6,000 nucleotides of DNA from JBLHLB01 sp047618505 (lineage in GTDB: Bacteria > Planctomycetota > UBA1135 > GCA-002686595): contig JBLHLB010000261.1 in assembly GCA_047618505.1 (NCBI GenBank), positions 1-6,000 of the forward strand. Direction: 5' to 3'. The position numbers and the translations under genes are program-made. The notes below the pieces were generated by a model that saw only the letters and a program-made list of their open reading frames with translations, was not told the DNA's origin and ran no database searches. Below, one piece after another: positions 1-5,155 of this stretch (within the stretch, counting starts at the first letter, position 1; each line of letters begins with the position of its first letter).

Positions 1-184
1 TGGAGTTGCTGGCTACCAATTCAACATTGCGGTCGCTGATGGCGGTGTTGTCGCTCTGGGTAATGAACGCAAAGGCGATCGAAACCAGGAAGAGGACGGC
101 AAGCACGATCAACCAAACGGCACTCACTCGGGCGGCGCCAGAGGTGCGTTGGCTGTTCAGATCAGCTTGGAAACGCAGGGTCAT
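1..184 (-). CDS. N-terminal part of a single-pass membrane protein, function unknown (runs off left edge)
   Basis: Reading the minus strand from an ATG at 184 gives 61 codons with no stop before the window edge. The product starts with about 21 mostly polar residues carrying R4, R13 and R19. A hydrophobic segment follows at about residues 22-41 (core WLIVLAVLFLVSIAFAF), and then a polar stretch with several Asp and Asn residues. The positive charges before the segment predict an N-in, C-out topology, with the unseen remainder in the periplasm or outside. The start is supported by an AGGAAA Shine-Dalgarno sequence (AGGA at 193-196 on the minus strand) ending 8 nt before the ATG. There is no lipobox and no small-residue cleavage site that clearly suggests a secreted protein, so a membrane anchor is more likely than a cleaved signal peptide. 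It is divergent from coaE and therefore separately transcribed. I do not recognise the family; the visible part is too short. Confidence 0.62.
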   Translation of the reverse strand, partial: MTLRFQADLNSQRTSGAARVSAVWLIVLAVLFLVSIAFAFITQSDNTAISDRNVELVASNS

Positions 185-287
185 CGGGGGTTTCCTGTGG
201 GCGTGGTCATCCCGCCCAAGAAATAGGCAGGGCGGGTAGATGGGGACGGAAGGCGGAACTCGAACGGCGATGCGACCGGGACCCTCT

Positions 288-306
288 GGGCGTGCAAAAC
301 ACGCCC
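288..306. repeat. Perfect 7-bp inverted repeat (hairpin)
   Basis: GGGCGTG at 288-294 and CACGCCC at 300-306 are perfect complements separated by the 5-nt loop CAAAA. Neither strand has a T-run after it, so it is not a standard intrinsic terminator. If the minus-strand promoter candidate near 329-357 is real, the hairpin would lie inside the roughly 140-nt leader of the membrane-protein gene that starts at 184. Its role is unknown. Confidence 0.45.
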
Positions 307-328
307 GATCGGGGCCCGCGGAGGTGCC

Positions 329-357
329 ATTCTAGAGCTTAGTCTCTAGTCTGGAGA
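329..357 (-). promoter_or_regulatory. Weak sigma70-like promoter candidate with an overlapping inverted repeat
   Basis: On the minus strand a TAGAAT hexamer (334 to 329) matches five of six bases of the -10 consensus. Exactly 17 nt upstream is TCTCCA (357 to 352), which matches only three of six -35 bases. It would direct transcription toward the gene starting at 184. The inverted repeat CTAGAG (332-337), 6-nt spacer, CTCTAG (344-349) overlaps the -10 box and the spacer, where an operator could sit. A direct repeat AGTCT (341-345 and 348-352) also lies here. The -35 is poor and promoter consensus is not well defined for this lineage, so this remains a candidate only. Confidence 0.22.
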
Positions 358-486
358 GGCAAAGGGCCACCCCAGGGCGACGGACGGCGTCTTGAATACC
401 CGAGCGGCGGGGGCTGCCGCAAGCTCCGGAGCGGACTTCCCCTCATCAGAACCCCGAAAGGCGCCTCGACGGGCACCGAAAGGGTC

Positions 487-514
487 CGTAGCTTGACGCC
501 CTGCTACGAGCAGG
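487..514 (+). promoter_or_regulatory. Two mutually exclusive hairpins, possible RNA structure
   Basis: CGTAGC (487-492) can pair with GCTACG (503-508). Alternatively CCTGCT (500-505) can pair with AGCAGG (509-514). The two 6-bp stems share bases 503-508, so only one can form at a time. This resembles an attenuator-like switch in layout, but there is no T-tract or nearby leader peptide, and short perfect stems arise easily in GC-rich DNA. It lies 128-155 nt upstream of coaE. No known riboswitch class was recognised. Confidence 0.2.
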
Positions 515-641
515 AAATCCGGCCGGGTAAGTCTGTGCCCATTACCCCCACCGGGCCTGTGCACTACCAGAGCAGGGTTCGATTTCCGTCACTGGCTAGC
601 CCGCACGCTGGCTACGGCCCCCACCAGCGGGCACCACTTCC

Positions 642-1349
642 ATGACGTCCGCCCCCAAAAACCACAGTTCCTCGCCAGACGAAGCCCCCTCTGGTGGCTC
701 TGGGACCCTTGTGATCGGGATTCTGGGGGGTATAGCCTCTGGCAAGTCGGCCGCGGGAACGCTCTTGGCTGGACCCGACGGACTCCTGCTCTCGGCAGAT
801 TCCATCGCCCACGGAATTTTGGTCACGCCCGAGGTCACTGCCTTGGTCCTGGAGCGCTTTGGCCCCGGCGCCCTGGATGCGAATGGCAAGCCGGATCGAA
901 CCGCCTTGGCGAAGCGTGTCTTTGATCCCCATGAGGGCCCCGAGCACCGTCGTGCCCTCGAGGGCTGGATCCACCCCCGGGTTTGTGAGACCATCTGGTC
1001 TCGGTTGCGCGCTGCCCGCGCGGCCGGTGTCCCGCGCGTCGTGCTGGATGTCCCGCTGCTCTTGGAAAATGACCACAAGCACGGCTGGGTCGACGCCTGT
1101 GACCACCTCGTCTTTGTCGACGCGCCCCAGGGTGAGCGGCAACGACGGACACTGGATCGTGGATGGGACAGGGACGAGCTAGGTCGGCGCGAAGCCGCCC
1201 AACTCCCCCTGGCGGAGAAGCGCGCGCGAGCCGATTTCGTCCTCCCCAACCATGGCGACCTCCCTGCTCTTGGGGAGCATGTGCAACAACTGCTCAGCAC
1301 GATCACGAACAACACAGGGTCCGGGCCCAGGGACGCCGAAGAACGGTGA
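642..1349 (+). CDS. coaE: Dephospho-CoA kinase
   Basis: This enzyme phosphorylates the 3'-hydroxyl of dephospho-CoA with ATP, the last step of cytoplasmic coenzyme A synthesis. The 235-residue product has the P-loop GGIASGKS (residues 29-36). The SAD-S-IAH stretch at 51-57 places D53 at the position of the catalytic Asp33 of the E. coli enzyme. IHP is at 110-112 and DVPLLLE at 136-142. The C-terminal part has the family pattern RREAAQ...K.RADFV..N at about 182-203. The usual length is near 200 residues; the excess is a Ser/Pro/Gly-rich N-terminus of about 21 residues and a short polar tail. ATG 642 is the first possible start after an in-frame TAG at 597-599 and lacks a good Shine-Dalgarno. 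A GTG at 711 (V24) would give a start closer to the family norm and cannot be excluded. The first Asp of the usual DAD motif is Ser51 here. rho follows 103 nt downstream on the same strand. Confidence 0.94.
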   Translation: MTSAPKNHSSSPDEAPSGGSGTLVIGILGGIASGKSAAGTLLAGPDGLLLSADSIAHGILVTPEVTALVLERFGPGALDANGKPDRTALAKRVFDPHEGPEHRRALEGWIHPRVCETIWSRLRAARAAGVPRVVLDVPLLLENDHKHGWVDACDHLVFVDAPQGERQRRTLDRGWDRDELGRREAAQLPLAEKRARADFVLPNHGDLPALGEHVQQLLSTITNNTGSGPRDAEER

Positions 1350-1386
1350 ACCCACGGCCTCCTTCCCTTCCCGATAAACAATCCCA

Positions 1387-1404
1387 GGCGTCAATTCAGA
1401 TGCC
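1387..1404 (+). promoter_or_regulatory. Small hairpin in the coaE-rho spacer
   Basis: GGCGTC (1387-1392) and GATGCC (1399-1404) form a 6-bp stem with one G-T pair and a 6-nt loop. No T-run follows, so it is not an intrinsic terminator. It sits about 50 nt before the rho start codon, in the leader where Rho autoregulation acts in other bacteria, but nothing in the sequence shows a specific mechanism. The bases immediately before rho are pyrimidine-rich (CTCTCCC) with no Shine-Dalgarno. Confidence 0.18.
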
Positions 1405-1452
1405 TCCCGACTTCCGGACCTCCGGCCCGGTCTCGAACTCCTGAACTCTCCC

Positions 1453-2904
1453 ATGGCGAAGAAGCGTAATTGGCAACGGAAGAAGAAGAACCGCCACTAC
1501 CCCGGTAGCGGCGGTGGTGGCGGCGCCGTCGCACTAATCGACGAGCCTCGCATTGATGCCTCAACCCTTCCGGCTGACCTCAGCGAAGAGGAGATCGAAG
1601 CGCTTGAGGCGGACGTCGTCACGGCCAAGCGCAAGGGCAAGCCTACGAGCTATCGGGATCTGACTGCCCTGACGCTCTACGAGCTGCACGAGGTCGCCGA
1701 GGGCGAGGACGTCGACCTACACGGGCTGCGCAAGCGCCGTGAGGTGGTCTTCGCGATCACCGAGGTACGTTTGCTCAAGAAGACCCCTGTGATCGCCGAG
1801 GGCGTCCTGGAAATCGACAAGGACAACTATGGTTTCTTGCGCCAGGCCCAGAACAGCTACCTCCCGACCGAAGAAGACATCTTCGTTCCGCCCTCTTTGA
1901 TCGAACACCTGGGCTTGCGCCAGGGCATGACGATCGAAGGCGAACTGCGCTGCCCCCAGCGCGGCGAGCAGTACTTCGGCTTGAAGCAGGTCGATTCCGT
2001 GGACGGAGGTGACCCCGAGGAAATCATCGGCCGCACTCCCTTCAAGGAACTTGTGCCGCTCTATGCCGAAGAGCGCATGCTCCTAGAAGGCACACCCGAA
2101 AACCACATGGAGATGCGCATCGCCGACTTGATCACGCCCGTTGGCCGTGGCCAACGCGGTCTGATTGTGGCACCTCCGCGAACGGGCAAGACAGTCCTGT
2201 TGCATCAGATCGCGAACTCGATCGTGCACAACAACCCCGATGTGCACCTGATCATCCTCCTGATTGACGAACGCCCCGAGGAGGTCACTGACTTCGAGCG
2301 TTCGATCCCCGAAGGCAAGCGTGAGGTCGTCAGCTCCACCTTCGACGAATCCTCGGCGCGTCACCTGCGCGTGGCCAACATGGTCATCGACAAGGCGCGC
2401 TCCATGGTCGAAGCAGGCCGCGACGTCTGCATTCTCTTGGACTCGATTACACGCCTAGCGCGGGCCTCGAACAACGAAGCGCCCTCGAATGGCAAGCTCC
2501 TCTCCGGTGGTCTCGAAGCAACGGCGCTGCAATTCCCCAAGCGCTTCTTTGGCTCTGCCCGCAACATCGAAGGTGGCGGCTCGCTGACGATCTTGGGCAC
2601 CGCCCTGGTGGAGACGGGCTCCAAGATGGACGAGGTCATCTTCGAGGAATTCAAGGGCACCGGCAACATGGAGCTGGTCCTGGAGCGGCGACTTTCGGAC
2701 CGTCGCATCTTCCCGGCCATCGACATCAACCGGTCAGGTACACGCAAGGAGGAGCTGCTCTTCACGCCAGAGGAAATCGAACGCATCTGGATGCTGCGCA
2801 AGGTCCTGAACGAGCTCGACCCGGTGGAATCCATGGAGATGCTGCTCCAGAAGATGCGCCGCACGAACTCGAACGGCGAATTCCTAATGACCATCGGAAG
2901 CTGA
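1453..2904 (+). CDS. rho: Transcription termination factor Rho
   Basis: Rho is the cytoplasmic hexameric RNA helicase that loads on C-rich unstructured RNA and releases RNA polymerase. All domains are present in the 483 residues. A basic and Gly-rich extension fills about 1-65. A Rho_N helical domain spans about 66-110. The OB/cold-shock RNA-binding fold lies at about 116-185, with YGFLR (126-130) as the RNP1-like strand. The ATPase core runs from about 195 to the end. Walker A is APPRTGKT (240-247) with K246. The IDERPEE stretch puts E273 at E. coli catalytic Glu211, D330 in LLDSITRLARA is Walker B Asp265, and R431 in NRSGTRKEEL is the arginine finger Arg366. The Q- and R-loops (LLSGGLEATALQFPKRF, GTGNMEL) are intact. 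Compared with E. coli (419 residues) it has about 62 extra N-terminal residues and a 3-residue insertion before EVVSSTFDE. E. coli Lys181 in the P-loop is Arg243 here. A GT4 gene begins 11 nt after the stop. Confidence 0.98.
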   Translation: MAKKRNWQRKKKNRHYPGSGGGGGAVALIDEPRIDASTLPADLSEEEIEALEADVVTAKRKGKPTSYRDLTALTLYELHEVAEGEDVDLHGLRKRREVVFAITEVRLLKKTPVIAEGVLEIDKDNYGFLRQAQNSYLPTEEDIFVPPSLIEHLGLRQGMTIEGELRCPQRGEQYFGLKQVDSVDGGDPEEIIGRTPFKELVPLYAEERMLLEGTPENHMEMRIADLITPVGRGQRGLIVAPPRTGKTVLLHQIANSIVHNNPDVHLIILLIDERPEEVTDFERSIPEGKREVVSSTFDESSARHLRVANMVIDKARSMVEAGRDVCILLDSITRLARASNNEAPSNGKLLSGGLEATALQFPKRFFGSARNIEGGGSLTILGTALVETGSKMDEVIFEEFKGTGNMELVLERRLSDRRIFPAIDINRSGTRKEELLFTPEEIERIWMLRKVLNELDPVESMEMLLQKMRRTNSNGEFLMTIGS

Positions 2905-2915
2905 CCGCCGAGGCC

Positions 2916-4169
2916 ATGCACGTTCTCTTTGTACTCGACACCTGGGGCCTGATCGGCGGCACGGAGCGCTATGCCTCCGTCGTCGTTCCAGCCCTAATGG
3001 AACGCGGGCACCGCGTGACCGTTCTATGCCGTGAAGACCAACAGCCGGGCTTCGCAGATGTGGCCGTGCTGGAATTCCCGGAGTTGGAAGCGGGCTCCTT
3101 GCCCAAGCACGTGCGTACGCGCTTGGCACAGTCCGTCGAAGGTATCGCACCGGACGTAATCTACGTGTCCGCCATGCGTAGCGTGTCCGCCAACGAAGTC
3201 CTTGTGGATCTCGCGCCCGTTGTGCGCTACGTGCACGACCACGTCGCCTTCTGTCCGGGCCTGAACAAGTACAAAGAGGACGGCGACACCTGCCGCGAAC
3301 CCATGGGCGCGGTCTGTCTCCAGCGCTACTGGCTCAAGGGGGGCTGCATCTGCTTCAAGAAGGATGACGAGCGCGGCTACCTCTTCGCCCCCATTCGAGA
3401 GTTAAGCCGCAAGCAAAAAGAGTTGGCTACGGTCAAGCGCTCTGCACGTGTCCTGACGAATTCGCGCTACATGCTGACGCAGTTGTTGCAGCTGGACTTT
3501 GATCCGAGCCTCACAAGCATTCTGTACTACTTCACGAACTCAGGTAGTGCGCTTGCCGATCAGCCGAAGGCACAGTCAAGCGAATGCCTCGACCAGGCAA
3601 CGTGCGACTTTTTGGCGCGCGATCCTGAGGCTGGACTGCTGCTCACCCCGGCACGCTTGACCCTGCCGGACAAGGGCGTCGATTACCTCCTTAGCACGCT
3701 GAACCAAGTCGAACGCCCTTTCCGCGCCATCATCGCTGGAACGGGTCCGGCCGAGGCATGGCTGCGTCAGAAGGCTATTGAGGATGGCGTTATGGACCGC
3801 GTGTTCTTCGCTGGCTGGCAATCCAGCGATGCGATGGAAGAACTCTATAGACGCGCCGACGTGGTCGTTTGCCCCTCGGTTTGGGACGAGCCCTTCGGAT
3901 TGGTGGGCCTCGAGGCGATGGCCCATGAGACGCCGATCGTGGCCTACGAAGTCGGTGGTATTCCCGACTGGCTTGAACACGAGCACAACGGCTTCCTTGT
4001 CCCTCGCAAGGACACCTTGGCAATGGCCCGTGCCATCGATCAACTCCTTGGGGATAGCGACCTGCGCGCACTCTTCGGCCGTCAGGGCAAGGCCTTGGCG
4101 GAAGAGCGCTTTGGTCGACAAGAGCACGTGGACGCCCTTGAAAAGATCCTGACCGCAGCCTGCGGTTAG
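2916..4169 (+). CDS. GT4-family glycosyltransferase with a cysteine cluster
   Basis: This is a 417-residue GT-B-fold enzyme expected to move a sugar from a nucleotide-activated donor to a glycan or lipid-linked acceptor on the cytoplasmic side of the membrane. The N-terminal domain starts with a beta strand and a GG-T-ER acceptor-side loop (14-18), followed by LMERGHRVTVLC (27-38). The donor-binding half begins near 240 (LLLTPARLTLPDKGVDYLL). It carries the family's E-x7-E signature, EPFGLVGLE, with E325 and E333, and then VGGIPDWLEHEHNGFLV (347-362). Between the halves, after HDH (107-109), lie C113, C126, C134, C144 and C146, a spaced cluster seen in a subset of GT4 enzymes. There is no signal peptide or membrane segment. 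The ATG is 11 nt after the rho stop with a close GAGG (2910-2913), so it is probably co-transcribed with rho. Its stop overlaps that of the opposing GT2 gene. Donor and acceptor cannot be read from sequence. Confidence 0.9.
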   Translation: MHVLFVLDTWGLIGGTERYASVVVPALMERGHRVTVLCREDQQPGFADVAVLEFPELEAGSLPKHVRTRLAQSVEGIAPDVIYVSAMRSVSANEVLVDLAPVVRYVHDHVAFCPGLNKYKEDGDTCREPMGAVCLQRYWLKGGCICFKKDDERGYLFAPIRELSRKQKELATVKRSARVLTNSRYMLTQLLQLDFDPSLTSILYYFTNSGSALADQPKAQSSECLDQATCDFLARDPEAGLLLTPARLTLPDKGVDYLLSTLNQVERPFRAIIAGTGPAEAWLRQKAIEDGVMDRVFFAGWQSSDAMEELYRRADVVVCPSVWDEPFGLVGLEAMAHETPIVAYEVGGIPDWLEHEHNGFLVPRKDTLAMARAIDQLLGDSDLRALFGRQGKALAEERFGRQEHVDALEKILTAACG

Positions 4170-5155
4170 CCGAGCTTGTCCAGGATCTCCTGGAAGCCCA
4201 GCTTGGGGGTCTTGCGCTGGGCACGCGCAGCTAGGGCAGCGGTGCGATCGTCGAGGGCGAGCTTGAGCCAGATCAGCTTCTGCCGCTCGTCGCAAATCCA
4301 GGCATCGCTCGCCAGCCGCGACAGGGCCGTCAGGTGCTCCTCCACCAATGCGCCGTCGTCCAGGTGCTTCCAGAGGAACAGTAGCCGGTTACGTTCAATG
4401 GCTGCCCTTACGACATCTGATGCAACGCGGGTCCCGATTGTGCCGCGGTGGTTGTGCTCGACGACAGAGGCCGATTCGACGAGAATGCTGCGCCCCTGGG
4501 CCCAGCCTTCCCAACACCAGTCGACATCCTCCAGATAGAAGGGCTCGAAGAGAGGGTCGAATCCGCCGCCTTCGAGGAATTCCTTGGCGCGAAAGAGCAG
4601 GGTCCCCCCCACCGCAAATGGCACTGGGCAAGGCCCACCCTCCGCGTCCGGAGCCTTGGAGGTTTGCCCTGGGGCGGCGTACTCCGGGCGCTCTAGACTC
4701 AGGAGACCGTCTTTCAGAGCGAGGTAGGTCCAGGACTCAAAAGTATCCTCTGAACCGTTAAGGAGGACGCGTGGGGAAACAGCCAGGACCTCAGGATTCC
4801 CAATGACCTTCACCAGGGGTTCGAGGAACCCAGGACGCACGAGCACATCCGTGTTGAGAGAGAAGACGAGGTCATTCCGCGCGGCCTCTACACCGCTCTT
4901 GAGCGCCCGGGCAAAGCCACCGTTCTCCCCCCGCACAACGCTGCGTACTTCGGAAAAGCGCCCCCCGAGCCACTTGGCCAAACTGCCAGTACCGGTGTCA
5001 TCGACGACAATGATCTCGTCTTCACAATCGGCTGCGCCGGCCCTGCGTTGGGCAAGCTCCGCAATTAGGGGAGGGAGATTCACTTCGAACAATTCTCGGG
5101 TATCGAGTGCCGGCAAGACAATGGACACCGAGCTGGAAGACGTCAAACGACTCAT
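4166..5155 (-). CDS. GT2-family (GT-A fold) glycosyltransferase
   Basis: This 329-residue product resembles rhamnosyl- and other sugar transferases of glycosyltransferase family 2 that build surface polysaccharides from nucleotide sugars at the cytoplasmic membrane face. The opening strand VSIVLPALDT (10-19) is typical. D52 and D53 follow in IIVVDD. ENGGFARALKSGVEAA (77-92) matches the conserved N-GF-A-N-G segment. The metal-binding DXD position is NTD at 101-103. GG (183-184) precedes the acceptor loop, and YLEDVDWCWEG (207-217) supplies the ED catalytic-base motif (E209, D210), with VVEHNHRGT (231-239) after it. No membrane helix is visible, and the tail after about 250 is helical and charged. 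The ATG overlaps the upstream gene's stop as ATGA, and an AAGGAG site lies 7 nt before it, so translation is probably coupled. The substrate is unknown. The DXD reads NTD, which is common in this family. Confidence 0.92.
   Translation of the reverse strand: MSRLTSSSSVSIVLPALDTRELFEVNLPPLIAELAQRRAGAADCEDEIIVVDDTGTGSLAKWLGGRFSEVRSVVRGENGGFARALKSGVEAARNDLVFSLNTDVLVRPGFLEPLVKVIGNPEVLAVSPRVLLNGSEDTFESWTYLALKDGLLSLERPEYAAPGQTSKAPDAEGGPCPVPFAVGGTLLFRAKEFLEGGGFDPLFEPFYLEDVDWCWEGWAQGRSILVESASVVEHNHRGTIGTRVASDVVRAAIERNRLLFLWKHLDDGALVEEHLTALSRLASDAWICDERQKLIWLKLALDDRTAALAARAQRKTPKLGFQEILDKLG

Larger units (their letters stand above)
185..641. other. 457-bp divergent intergenic region without a convincing gene
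   Basis: This stretch separates the minus-strand membrane-protein start at 184 from coaE at 642. The only longer open frame (minus strand, 346-564) gives a Pro-, Ala- and Gly-rich product with no recognisable domain and looks like a chance frame in GC-rich DNA. What can be seen are small inverted repeats: 288-306, 332-349, two competing hairpins within 487-514, and a larger foldable element at 521-557. There is also a relatively A/T-rich patch around 329-352 that may hold the minus-strand promoter. I looked for tRNA, tmRNA, SRP RNA and RNase P RNA signatures on both strands and could not assemble any of them. No clear plus-strand promoter for coaE was found. Confidence 0.6.

Noticed and set aside
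250..345. Possible minus-strand tRNA using the GGGCGT/ACGCCC stem with a TTT-containing loop
   Set aside because: The putative D- and T-arms do not pair and the position 3' of the anticodon is not a typical purine context. The stem is better described as an isolated hairpin.
493..498. TTGACG as a -35 box for coaE
   Set aside because: No acceptable -10 hexamer lies 15-19 nt downstream; the bases there are AAATCC-like.
346..564. Minus-strand open frame of 72 codons in the intergenic region
   Set aside because: The product is Pro/Ala/Gly-rich with no domain or ordered pattern, no good ribosome binding site was evident, and chance frames of this size are common in GC-rich DNA.
576..587. GGTTCGATTTCC, resembling a tRNA or tmRNA T-loop
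   Set aside because: The flanking bases do not form a 5-bp T-stem (two mismatches in either register), and no acceptor stem, D-arm, anticodon arm or tag-coding segment could be found.
596..1381. Long minus-strand open frames opposite coaE
   Set aside because: They are antisense shadows of a clearly recognised kinase gene, with Arg/Ser/Pro-rich products lacking any family pattern.
1387..1404. Intrinsic terminator between coaE and rho
   Set aside because: The stem is short, contains a G-T pair and is followed by TCCCGAC, not a T-tract.
3576..4295. 239-codon minus-strand frame opposite the GT4 gene
   Set aside because: It overlaps the E-x7-E region of a well-supported glycosyltransferase and also crosses the end of the GT2 gene; the product has no recognisable domain.
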